Shown: positions 7,727 through 14,248, counted from the first letter of the stretch. The stretch: DNA of 15,701 nt from Sulfurimonas sp. (GCA_012963655.1 DTVI01000464.1:1-15701), one strand, 5' to 3'. Notes: generated by a model from the sequence alone, not told the origin. Program-made: numbers and translations.

Positions 7727-7740
7727 TTGACAATTGTCAA
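7727..7740. promoter_or_regulatory. Perfect 14-bp palindrome TTGACAATTGTCAA, probable Crp/Fnr-type operator of the globin gene
   Basis: The site has the TTGAC-N4-GTCAA form of Fnr-family boxes and begins two bases after the regulator's stop codon. Its centre (between 7733 and 7734) is 41.5 bases upstream of the start point expected from the TATAAT at 7763-7768, the classic class II activator position. The neighbouring regulator has the recognition-helix residues expected for TTGA half-sites. Confidence 0.75.
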
Positions 7741-7762
7741 AAAGTATTCCTTTTAAAGATTC

Positions 7763-7768
7763 TATAAT
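7763..7768 (+). promoter_or_regulatory. -10 box of the globin promoter
   Basis: TATAAT in a gene-free stretch; start of transcription expected near 7775, giving a leader of about 58 bases. No -35 box is seen where one is expected; the palindromic operator covers that place, fitting an activator-dependent promoter. The leader also contains the perfect palindromes GTTTAAAC (7792-7799) and ACTCATATGAGT (7798-7809), of unknown meaning. Confidence 0.65.
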
Positions 7769-7832
7769 TCTCTTATAAAAATAGATAAGTTGTTTAAACT
7801 CATATGAGTAGAAACACTTAAAAGGAAACAAT

Positions 7833-8258
7833 ATGAATGAAACTACAATCGCAATTATTAAAGCAACCGCACCCGTTATTAAAGAACATGGTGAAGCAAT
7901 TACAACAGCAATGTATGAGAACCTATTTGCAGAGCATCCAGAAGCAAAAGAGCTTTTCAAAGACGCAGAGCCAGATCAATATAAAAAACTAGCAGCAATG
8001 GTATATGCTTATGCGGCTAACATTGATAACCTAGGTGCATTAGGTACAGGGGTTGAAAAAGTAGCTAAGCTACATGTTAAGGTTAATATTGAGCCTAAAC
8101 ATTATCCTTGGGTTGGCGTAGCACTACTTAAGGCTATTACTCAAGTTCTTGGTGAGGCTGCAACACCTGAAGTTATGGCAGCATGGAAAGAAGCATTTTT
8201 CTTTTTGGCAGATGTATTTATTGCTAAAGAAAAAGAAATTTACGCAGTAAAAGCTTAG
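7833..8258 (+). CDS. Single-domain haemoglobin, Vgb/Cgb type
   Basis: Haem protein that binds oxygen and in the Campylobacter homologue Cgb detoxifies nitric oxide. The opening TIAIIKATAPVIKEHGEAITTAMYENLF matches Vitreoscilla haemoglobin closely in pattern. Expected haem-pocket residues are present: B10 tyrosine Y28, CD1 phenylalanine F42, probable E7 glutamine Q49, proximal F8 histidine H81 in VAKLHVKVN, followed by KHYPWVG. The C-terminus ends soon after VFIAKEKEIYA, so there is no reductase domain and this is not a flavohaemoglobin. A three-residue deletion relative to Vgb lies in the CD-E loop. AAAGGA six bases before the ATG supports the start. Its own promoter and operator lie upstream, and a hairpin terminator follows 24 bases after the stop. 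Confidence 0.93.
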   Translation: MNETTIAIIKATAPVIKEHGEAITTAMYENLFAEHPEAKELFKDAEPDQYKKLAAMVYAYAANIDNLGALGTGVEKVAKLHVKVNIEPKHYPWVGVALLKAITQVLGEAATPEVMAAWKEAFFFLADVFIAKEKEIYAVKA

Positions 8259-8265
8259 TGCTAAA

Positions 8266-8970
8266 CTATAACTTTCTTAAAAAAGAGCCTTCTCCATAAG
8301 GCTTTTTGGAATAAAACTCTTTAGCATGATTAACAAGAAGTGCATGAAACTCTTGGTATAAAATCACTTGTTCTTTTTCATCTTGATAAGATCCTTCTAA
8401 ACTATCTTCCATCAATTTCTTCATCTCTTTATATTTTACTTTTTCATTTATAAGTTCTAGGTCTAAAAGTATTCGTTTTGTATAAGCATCTATCTTAAAC
8501 TCAGGCCTATTATAAGCAAATAAAAGTATGGAGTCTGCTGTTTCTTCTCCAATTGCAAGTACTCTTAAAAGAGCTTCTCTATTGGGAATTTGTCCTTGTA
8601 AATCTTCAAAAAAATAGATGAATTCTAAGATATATTTGGCCTTTTGATTAAAATATCCGCAGGGCTTAATGCAGGTCTTAAGTGTTTCAAGTGGCATATT
8701 TTTAATACCCTTAGGACTTAAAGCCCCTGCCTTATTGAGATTATGTAAAGACTGAATTACGGATGTAAAGCTAGTGTTTTGTGTCAAAATAGAGCCTAAG
8801 CAGACCTCGAAAATTTCCAAGGAATTTCGGGGAAAGGAATAATCTTGCTTATGATAAGCCTCTTGCTTTCCAAACTTAGAGGTATTCTTACCCTCATAAT
8901 TAATAAGAGGCCACCAACCTTGAGGGCCGTATTCCAGATAAAGGGATGTATAGATTTGATAGATTTTCAT
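8266..8970 (-). CDS. HhH-GPD DNA glycosylase of the EndoIII superfamily, MagIII-like (3-methyladenine glycosylase)
   Basis: Base-excision repair enzyme; closest recalled relative is Helicobacter pylori MagIII. Visible: the opening FEVCLGSILTQNTSFTSV (EndoIII-type LLSAQT region), the helix-hairpin-helix VLAIGEETADSILLFAYN at about 139-156, and the catalytic aspartate in KIDAYTKRIL. Where EndoIII has its catalytic lysine (GVGRKTA), this protein has glutamate (GEETA), so it should be a monofunctional glycosylase without AP-lyase activity. After the catalytic Asp there are no cysteines, so the EndoIII Fe-S cluster is missing, as in MagIII. The 234-residue length fits. The ATG at 8970 has only a weak ribosome-binding site (GATAAAGA). 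Convergent with the globin gene, with seven bases between stop codons. Confidence 0.85.
   Translation of the reverse strand: MKIYQIYTSLYLEYGPQGWWPLINYEGKNTSKFGKQEAYHKQDYSFPRNSLEIFEVCLGSILTQNTSFTSVIQSLHNLNKAGALSPKGIKNMPLETLKTCIKPCGYFNQKAKYILEFIYFFEDLQGQIPNREALLRVLAIGEETADSILLFAYNRPEFKIDAYTKRILLDLELINEKVKYKEMKKLMEDSLEGSYQDEKEQVILYQEFHALLVNHAKEFYSKKPYGEGSFLRKL
8282..8307. terminator. Bidirectional intrinsic terminator between globin and the MagIII-like gene
   Basis: Stem AGCCTT (8286-8291), loop CTCCAT, stem AAGGCT (8298-8303), extended by A/T pairs through one G-U pair. Read on the plus strand it ends in TTTT(T) and closes the globin transcript. Read on the minus strand the same hairpin is followed by CTTTTTT. 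In that direction it lies within the last dozen codons of the glycosylase gene, before its stop codon. Confidence 0.8.
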
Positions 8971-9153
8971 TCTTTATCCGCCATTTCTCTTGAATAGGAT
9001 GTTTAATGTTTTTGCAAATGATACTCAGCTGGAGTTACTGCTTCAAGATGGAATTTTCCATTTTTTTATAATGTGTATTCATACTTTAATTATAATGACT
9101 TATATAAACATATTCAAGTCGTAATATGCTTTTAAATGGCTATAGAAATGGGC

Positions 9154-9681
9154 TTAAAACAAACGTCTTGCCTGCCAGTATTTTTTCTTCCAATACCGGG
9201 TATGGATATTAGAAATGACAACACCCTTACTAGAAGAGGCATGGGCAAACTTTCCTTTTTCAAGATAAATACCCACATGCCTAACATTCCAACCTGTTTT
9301 AAAAAAGACTAAGTCACCCGCGTGAAGTTGATTAATATAAACGCGCTTACCTGTTTTAACTTGATCTTTAGTAGAACGAGGAAGTCTTATTTGAAAAAGC
9401 TTTTTATAGGTTTGAAGAACAAAACCTGAACAATCCACACCATCTTTAGTAAGACCTCCGTATTGGTAAGGTGCTCCCTTCCATTGTCTATATTCAGCAT
9501 ATATCTTAGTTAAATTAGATTTTTTTTTAGAAGTACCTGCATAAGATGACTTTTTTGAAACATGAGAAAAAGGTTTAGAAGTTTTTTTAGAATAATTTTT
9601 ATACCTATAACTGGTGGTGGGTTTTCTTGAACAAGCTGTGAAAAGAAGTGAAATAATAAGCAGATAAAGTATAGTTTTCAT
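9154..9681 (-). CDS. NlpC/P60-family lipoprotein, putative peptidoglycan endopeptidase
   Basis: Cell-wall hydrolase, probably cutting peptide stems, anchored to a membrane in the periplasm. The N-terminus has a lysine, a hydrophobic stretch and a lipobox ending FTAC with C17 as lipidation site (phenylalanine at -3 is unusual). A lysine/serine-rich linker (about 18-58) precedes the catalytic domain. The NlpC/P60 residues are complete: C84 in GVDCSGF, H135 in VRHVGIYL and H147 in FAHASS, plus the AGDLVFF strand (about 121-127). Length of 175 residues is typical for small NlpC/P60 lipoproteins such as Spr. AGAAG lies three bases before the ATG, rather close. A possible minus-strand -10 (GATAAT, about 9710-9715) lies upstream. 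The 152 bases up to the next gene show no other clear feature. Confidence 0.92.
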   Translation of the reverse strand: MKTILYLLIISLLFTACSRKPTTSYRYKNYSKKTSKPFSHVSKKSSYAGTSKKKSNLTKIYAEYRQWKGAPYQYGGLTKDGVDCSGFVLQTYKKLFQIRLPRSTKDQVKTGKRVYINQLHAGDLVFFKTGWNVRHVGIYLEKGKFAHASSSKGVVISNIHTRYWKKKYWQARRLF

Positions 9682-9833
9682 AATCTTCTACCAGCAAATA
9701 GTGTGCCGTATTATCTATGCTTAGGGATTAATAGAATGAAACCTAAAGAAACCTTTTGAGGATTTTTGGCTGTTGTAACTGAGTGCAAGTACAAAGAAAG
9801 TTACTGTAATTAAAATAAACTAAAAGAAGAGCT

Positions 9834-10223
9834 TTAAGAGACTTTAATAATGGCCTCTGCAAAGATAATTCCATCTATGCCATGTTGGGCTAAGTCTTCC
9901 ATGCTGTCTTCATTCTCAACATGCACAAGAATCTTGGCATCAAAAAGATAGGTGTCAGCAGCTTTTTGAACATTAGAGGCATTTTGATAAGAACATAATA
10001 GGTACTTAGCATCCAAATTCTCGCAAAAAAGGGCATCTTTTAAGCAAGAGATATTAAGAGCAAAGGCGAGAGCATTTTCTTTTGCATGAGATATAAGTTC
10101 AAATACTTCATTATTATAATCAAACAAAAGCACTGAGTTTGAGGGTGTGTGCTTTATTGCTTCAATAGAATTTACATGATAAAGTTTCTCATGTTCAATA
10201 CGAGGATGACCGAAAATAAGCAT
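9834..10223 (-). CDS. Uncharacterised 129-residue protein
   Basis: I do not recognise a named family. The protein is soluble, acidic, without signal peptide or membrane span, and opens MLIFGHPRIEHEKLYHVNS. It alternates short hydrophobic strands with helices (SVLLFDY, AFALNIS, AKYLLCS, AKILVHV, DGIIFAEAI), spaced like a Rossmann or half TIM-barrel fold; three cysteines show no metal-site spacing. AAGGAG five bases before the ATG is a strong ribosome-binding site, so the gene is real. It lies 69 bases downstream of the PP0621-type gene on the same strand, with a hairpin between them, and is probably part of the same transcript. Confidence 0.75.
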   Translation of the reverse strand: MLIFGHPRIEHEKLYHVNSIEAIKHTPSNSVLLFDYNNEVFELISHAKENALAFALNISCLKDALFCENLDAKYLLCSYQNASNVQKAADTYLFDAKILVHVENEDSMEDLAQHGIDGIIFAEAIIKVS

Positions 10224-10257
10224 AGTGTCTCCTTTTTTTATCTATTTGACTCATTTA

Positions 10258-10278
10258 AATTCTTCTATCTGAAGAATT
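10258..10278. other. Intercistronic hairpin
   Basis: Perfect 8-bp inverted repeat AATTCTTC / GAAGAATT with a 5-base loop, between the PP0621-type gene and the 129-residue gene. There is no proper T-run on either side, so it is not a convincing terminator. It could be an mRNA processing or stability element, or a weak attenuator. Confidence 0.45.
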
Positions 10279-10292
10279 AATATGAGGTATTC

Positions 10293-10514
10293 TTAGGCGT
10301 TTAAGCATTCATCTGAGCAGAAATATTGACCTTCGCTAAGTTTCGCCTCATTTAAAGTGATATAGGTACCACACTTTTTACATTCAACCATATCGTCATC
10401 ATTAAGTTTTTCATCTTTTTTACTTGAACCTTGGTTACTTAAAGGCTTATTCTTGATAAATATAAAATATACTAAGGCAATAAGGACACCAATTACTATC
10501 CATTGTGGGGACAT
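10293..10514 (-). CDS. PP0621-family small membrane protein with zinc ribbon
   Basis: 73 residues: one N-terminal membrane span (about 5-20, WIVIGVLIALVYFIFI), a charged linker of Ser/Lys/Asp (about 26-41), then a cytoplasmic zinc-ribbon-like module with C45-x2-C48 (VECKKCGTYI) and C66-x3-C70 (YFCSDEC). The MVECKKCGTY ... YFCSDECL pattern is that of the PP0621 family, whose function is not known to me. GGAG seven bases before the ATG supports the start. It is transcribed from a promoter that overlaps that of the divergent membrane-protein gene at 10580. Confidence 0.85.
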   Translation of the reverse strand: MSPQWIVIGVLIALVYFIFIKNKPLSNQGSSKKDEKLNDDDMVECKKCGTYITLNEAKLSEGQYFCSDECLNA

Positions 10515-10537
10515 GCAATTTCTCCATTTTTTTTCTT

Positions 10538-10560
10538 ATTATAGTGTAAACAGCTATAAT
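10538..10560. promoter_or_regulatory. Back-to-back promoters: TATAAT on both strands in a 23-bp inverted repeat
   Basis: Minus-strand TATAAT is at 10538-10543 and plus-strand TATAAT at 10555-10560. They form an inverted repeat with 7-bp arms ATTATAG / CTATAAT around TGTAAACAG. Expected start points are near 10531 (minus, PP0621 gene) and 10567 (plus, membrane-protein gene), so each -10 falls in the -35 region of the other and one polymerase would exclude the other. Confidence 0.55.
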
Positions 10561-10579
10561 TTCAGTTTTAAGGATGAAA

Positions 10580-10963
10580 ATGTTTGATTTTATGGATAGT
10601 GATTGGTTTATTATTGGCTTAGAAGTAGTATTTTTGAGCTTTATTGCTTATGATGGATGGAAGTTTTATAAGACAAGAAAAAAAGAATATATTATGAATA
10701 TTGTCTTAGCTATTGGTTTTGCCTTATGGGTCCTAGTACCGTTTTACACAAAATATTATGACTGGTCTGATACTGAGCGTGAAGGTCTTAGTAAAACATG
10801 TTTGAGTGAAAATAATGCAAGTTATTGTACCTGCATGAATAACATGATTGAAAAGGAATACACACATAAACAATATGAAGATATAAATAAAAAAGATGAT
10901 AAAGATTATTTAGACTTTGTGAAAGATTCTAAAGAAGAATGTTTTGGAGACTCATGGTTTTAG
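10580..10963 (+). CDS. Two-span membrane protein with a cysteine-containing tail, function unknown
   Basis: 127 residues from the ATG at 10580. An in-frame ATG at 10574 exists, but AAGGA (10570-10574) overlaps it and stands five bases before 10580, so the later start is preferred. Membrane spans at about 9-28 and 38-56 are joined by a basic loop (KFYKTRKKEY) that should stay in the cytoplasm, placing the C-terminal 65 residues in the periplasm. That tail has four cysteines (C74, C83, C85, C121) in a C...YCTCM...EEC arrangement followed by many Asp/Lys/Glu, suggesting disulfides or a bound metal. I recognise no family. Its stop overlaps the next gene's start by ten bases, so the two are one operon. 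Confidence 0.75.
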   Translation: MFDFMDSDWFIIGLEVVFLSFIAYDGWKFYKTRKKEYIMNIVLAIGFALWVLVPFYTKYYDWSDTEREGLSKTCLSENNASYCTCMNNMIEKEYTHKQYEDINKKDDKDYLDFVKDSKEECFGDSWF

Positions 10964-11637
10964 AAATTATTTTTGAAAATGAAGATTTTATAGTTTTTAA
11001 TAAGCCTTGTGGTCTTAGTTTTCATAGTGAAGAAGGTGAAGGCTTTGTGGTTAAGGCTGAAAAGCAGCAAGGTATAAAGCTTTATTCTGTTCACCGTCTT
11101 GATAAGATGACCTCAGGCTTATTAATATTAGCAAAGAGCTCCCAATCAGCAAATATGATAACAAAGCTTTTTGAAAATAGACAAATACAAAAATTTTACA
11201 TATCCATTTCTACGCGTAAACCGAAGAAAAAGCAAGGCTGGATAAAAGGGGATATGGGGAGTGCAAGAAGAGGCTCATACAAATTTTTAAAAACAAATGA
11301 TAATCCGGCCATTACCCAATTTATATCTACAGCATTAAGAACACATGAACGATTTTTTCTTATTAAACCGCATACGGGTAAGACTCACCAGATACGAGTT
11401 GCCTTAAAAAGTATTGGGTCTCCTATAGCGGGAGATATACGATATGCAGCTGTGGAAGATGCAAAGACTGAAGAAAGAGGATATTTACATGCTTATGCCT
11501 TGAAGTTTAGCTTAGATGATGTAGAGTTTTCTTTTGTGTGTGAGCCTAAAGAGGGAGAGCGTTTTGTAAGTGAAGAATGTAAAAAAGCTCTCTTAGTTTG
11601 GAATAAACCTTGGGAACTTTTTAAAATAAAGAGCTGA
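10954..11637 (+). CDS. RluA-family pseudouridine synthase (TIGR01621-like)
   Basis: RNA pseudouridine synthase acting on an unidentified uridine in rRNA or tRNA. Catalytic motif VHRLDKMTSGLLIL with D50, NKPCGLSFH near the N-terminus, and PHTGKTHQIRVALKSIGSPI with GD later on. The stretch STRKPKKKQGWIKGDMGSAR and RRGSYKF matches the TIGR01621 subfamily as I remember it and sets this protein apart from TruC/RluD types; no S4 domain. I use the ATG at 10954 (227 residues), with GGAG four bases before it, instead of the ATG at 10939, whose product would add five atypical residues and lacks a ribosome-binding site. It overlaps the preceding membrane-protein gene and ends five bases before a convergent gene. 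Confidence 0.88.
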   Translation: MVLEIIFENEDFIVFNKPCGLSFHSEEGEGFVVKAEKQQGIKLYSVHRLDKMTSGLLILAKSSQSANMITKLFENRQIQKFYISISTRKPKKKQGWIKGDMGSARRGSYKFLKTNDNPAITQFISTALRTHERFFLIKPHTGKTHQIRVALKSIGSPIAGDIRYAAVEDAKTEERGYLHAYALKFSLDDVEFSFVCEPKEGERFVSEECKKALLVWNKPWELFKIKS

Positions 11638-11642
11638 GTTTT

Positions 11643-12278
11643 TTAGTAAGTAGTACGGTACTGTATAATATTTGAAAGTGATGAAATTGTATTTTCATTA
11701 ATAGACTTTACAGCAATATAAATTTTATAATTATTTGCAAGAGCCTGAAGGTCATTCCATCTAGTGTTTAAATCATAATCACTTTGAACTAAGATAGCTC
11801 TTGTATTTGTGTCCATAATTGCTGAAGATGAAATATATAAAAGATACTTAGTTGAACCATCACTTAGGCTAAAACGAGGTGCTTCATTTTTATAAAGTGT
11901 TGTTTGAAAGTCATCTTGTGTAATAAAGATAGTTTCCACAGCCGGTGTAGTCGTAGAAGCTTGAGCACTTTGGATAGCAGCTATATCAGTAGCCATACCT
12001 GCCATAATTTCATTTGTCTCAACAATTCTATCCGCCATTTCCCCAATCTTATCCGCCATTACTAATATTCGATCTGCCATTTGACCAATATCATCAGCTA
12101 AGTCTGCAAAAAGTGCAAAGAGTTCAGAAGTTATTTGGGTGCTACTATCTACGATATTGTTAGATACGGAAGTCGCTCCCTCAATTATGCTATTAAAGAA
12201 GAATGCATTAGCATTTATAGGTGCAAGTATACTAAGTGTTAAGACAAGTGTGATTAGTTTAATTTTCATTGATTTCAT
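11643..12278 (-). CDS. Secreted protein with an exact Ile/Met heptad repeat, function unknown
   Basis: The start MKSMKIKLITLVLTLSILAP with ANA before F26 is a Sec signal peptide with likely cleavage after A25. Residues 64-99 form a regular coiled coil: I64, I71, I78, I85, M92, I99 in one heptad position and M67, M74, M81, (T88), M95 in the other, with units like IGQMADR, ILVMADK, IGEMADR. Residues about 117-211 form a separate beta-rich domain (TIFITQDDF...YRTTY). No cysteine. The strong AGGGGA six bases before the first ATG supports 12278 rather than the second ATG at 12269. The product is probably a periplasmic or outer-surface oligomer. I do not recognise a characterised family. Confidence 0.8.
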   Translation of the reverse strand: MKSMKIKLITLVLTLSILAPINANAFFFNSIIEGATSVSNNIVDSSTQITSELFALFADLADDIGQMADRILVMADKIGEMADRIVETNEIMAGMATDIAAIQSAQASTTTPAVETIFITQDDFQTTLYKNEAPRFSLSDGSTKYLLYISSSAIMDTNTRAILVQSDYDLNTRWNDLQALANNYKIYIAVKSINENTISSLSNIIQYRTTY

Positions 12279-12305
12279 TTATATCCCCTAATAATTTATT
12301 TCGAA

Positions 12306-12311
12306 ATTATA
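12306..12311 (-). promoter_or_regulatory. -10 box for the heptad-repeat protein gene
   Basis: TATAAT on the minus strand; transcription would start near 12299, leaving a leader of about 20 bases. It lies in a very AT-rich stretch, so chance occurrence is possible. The palindrome ATTTCGAAAT (12298-12307) overlaps the start point. Confidence 0.4.
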
Positions 12312-12395
12312 TAATCTTATACTTATAATAAGTTGAAATAATAATTTAGATAATTTTAACAAAATAATACTAAAGTATTTGGAGCTGATATACGT

Positions 12396-12401
12396 TATAA
12401 T
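12396..12401 (+). promoter_or_regulatory. -10 box of the dbpA operon
   Basis: TATAAT in the 150-base region between the divergent genes; expected start near 12408, giving a leader of about 20 bases. No recognisable -35 box. Confidence 0.5.
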
Positions 12402-12428
12402 TTCACACTTATAAGAAAGAAGACCCCT

Positions 12429-13796
12429 ATGCAAACCAATAATTTTTCAGCACTTCCCTTAGCTAAAGAGATACTTCATAACCTAAACGAACTAGGCTTC
12501 AAAGAGATGACGCCTATTCAAGTTCAAAGCTTACCTTTAATACTTGAAGGCAAAGATATTATTGCTCAGGCAAAAACAGGCTCAGGTAAAACAGCGGCCT
12601 TTGGCTTAGGCTTACTCCATAAACTTGATGTTAAAAAGTTTAAAGTACAGTCTCTTATTCTTTGTCCTACACGTGAATTAGCGGATCAGGTTGCTAAAGA
12701 ACTTAGACGTTTGGCTAGAACTATTCATAATATTAAGATCCTTACGCTTTATGGAGGGACTGCCTTTGGACCACAACTTGGTTCACTTAGACACGGGGCA
12801 CATATCATTGTAGGAACACCCGGTCGAGTCCTTGCGCATTTAACTAAGGGTTCCTTGTCTTTAGAAGCTTTAGATACCTTGGTGCTTGATGAGGCAGATA
12901 GAATGCTTGATATGGGTTTTATAGAAGAAATTCAAAATCTTATTTCTCATGCACCTACTGAAAGACAGACCCTTCTTTTTTCAGCAACGTATCCTGATAG
13001 TATTGCGGACTTAAGTGCTTCTATGCAAAAAGATGCGATTGAGGTAAAGACAGTTTCACAGGAAAGTGTTAACAAGATAAAAGAGGTCTTTTATGAAAGT
13101 GAAGACAAGTCTCAGGTTTTAACAAACCTTCTTGCCACTCATAAGCCTCAAAGTACCATAGTCTTTTGTAATATGAAGATACAAGCCCAAGATATGGCCA
13201 AAGACTTAAGATCTAATGGTATAGATGCACTTGCAATTCATGGAGATTTAGAACAATATCAAAGAAATGATGTTTTAGTACAGTTCTCAAATCGTTCATG
13301 TTCGGTTCTTGTTGCGACAGATGTTGCTGCAAGGGGTATTGATATAAAAGATTTGGATATGGTTGTAAATATTAACTTTCCCAAAGATGAGTCTACCTAT
13401 ACCCATAGAATAGGAAGAACAGGAAGAGCAGGGGCCTCAGGTCTTGCCTTCACCATCTTTGATGGGAGTGGGGCACAAGAAAGTGAATATTATAAAAACG
13501 AAACCCGCTCTTTTGAAGATGCTTCGATTCTAACTCAAGTCAAGAACTTTGAACTTAAACCCCAGAATGTCACGCTTGTGATAGAAGGTGGAAAGAAAGA
13601 TAAGGTAAGAGCTGGTGATATCTTAGGCGCGCTAACAGGGGACGCAGGAATAGCAGGTAAGTTTGTAGGAAAGATAGATATATATGATAGACAAGCTTAT
13701 GTGGCGATAGAACGCTCCATGATAAAACAAGCTCATCAATGTCTTAAAAAAGGCAAGCTAAAAGGTCGTGAATTTGATGTATGGATTCTTGATTAA
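12429..13796 (+). CDS. dbpA: ATP-dependent RNA helicase DbpA (DEAD-box)
   Basis: Helicase for late 50S ribosome assembly, targeted to hairpin 92 of 23S rRNA by its C-terminal domain. Visible motifs: the Q motif region F24...TPIQ31, motif I AKTGSGKT (48-55), Ia PTRELA, GG and TPGR, DEAD (154-157), SAT (185-187), and motif VI HRIGRTGR (326-333). The last 75 residues (VTLVIEGGKKDKVRAGDILG and ALTGDAGIAGKFVGKIDIYD onward to GREFDVWILD) match the DbpA RNA-binding domain, which separates it from RhlE, SrmB and CsdA. The 455-residue length equals that of the family. Its ribosome-binding site is weak (AAAGAAG). The TAA overlaps the next ATG by one base, so the two genes are coupled. Confidence 0.95.
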   Translation: MQTNNFSALPLAKEILHNLNELGFKEMTPIQVQSLPLILEGKDIIAQAKTGSGKTAAFGLGLLHKLDVKKFKVQSLILCPTRELADQVAKELRRLARTIHNIKILTLYGGTAFGPQLGSLRHGAHIIVGTPGRVLAHLTKGSLSLEALDTLVLDEADRMLDMGFIEEIQNLISHAPTERQTLLFSATYPDSIADLSASMQKDAIEVKTVSQESVNKIKEVFYESEDKSQVLTNLLATHKPQSTIVFCNMKIQAQDMAKDLRSNGIDALAIHGDLEQYQRNDVLVQFSNRSCSVLVATDVAARGIDIKDLDMVVNINFPKDESTYTHRIGRTGRAGASGLAFTIFDGSGAQESEYYKNETRSFEDASILTQVKNFELKPQNVTLVIEGGKKDKVRAGDILGALTGDAGIAGKFVGKIDIYDRQAYVAIERSMIKQAHQCLKKGKLKGREFDVWILD

Positions 13797-14248
13797 TGAC
13801 CATCTTTGTTGATGGAGATGCCTTTCCTAATCTTTTAAAGCCTATATTGGTACGCTCTATAGAAAGACTCTCTTTACGAACCTATGTTATAGCCAACAAA
13901 AAGATAAACCTAGGCAGTAAGTCTAAACTTATTGAATACCTTATAGTAGATCAAGGTGCAGATGAGGCTGATCATAAGATAGTAGAAATGGCGCAAGAAG
14001 GTGACTTAGTTATTACAGCTGATATCCCTTTAGCTGATAGAATTATCTCTAAAAATGCTCACGCTATAGACCACAGAGGTGAGTTATATTCAGTGGATAA
14101 TATCAAACAATACCTAGCAATGCGAAATCTAATGGAAACAATTAGAGAAAGCGGCGAGATGACAGGTGGACCAAAACCCTTCTCCCAAAAAAATGCTCAT
14201 GAATTTGCAAATCAGTTAAATAGTTTCCTCACAAAGTACTGTAAATAA
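13796..14248 (+). CDS. YaiI/YqxD family protein (UPF0178, DUF188)
   Basis: Small soluble protein of unknown function with a PIN-like nuclease fold predicted for the family. Family marks: IFVDGDAFPN at the N-terminus (most members have Cys where F10 stands), GADEADHKIVEMAQEGDLVIT (about 54-74) with acidic residues, DIPLADRII, and the C-terminal GGPKPFSQKNAHEFANQL. The 150-residue length is normal. Its ATG shares one base with the dbpA stop (TAATG), pointing to coupled translation with the helicase and possibly an RNA-related role. Confidence 0.9.
   Translation: MTIFVDGDAFPNLLKPILVRSIERLSLRTYVIANKKINLGSKSKLIEYLIVDQGADEADHKIVEMAQEGDLVITADIPLADRIISKNAHAIDHRGELYSVDNIKQYLAMRNLMETIRESGEMTGGPKPFSQKNAHEFANQLNSFLTKYCK

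Noticed and set aside
7709..7960. Minus-strand frame over the globin promoter and 5' end
   Set aside because: Covers the operator, -10 box and the globin coding start; no ribosome-binding site or motif.
9048..9067. ATGGAA/TTCCAT hairpin followed by a T-run
   Set aside because: Loop too tight, stem short and AT-rich, and no plus-strand gene upstream that would need it.
8999..9124. 41-codon plus-strand frame starting MFNVFANDTQ
   Set aside because: Weak start context, hydrophobic low-complexity tail and no family; more likely chance in an AT-rich gap.
10574..10579. Earlier ATG for the membrane protein gene
   Set aside because: The only ribosome-binding site overlaps this ATG and is ideally spaced for the ATG at 10580.
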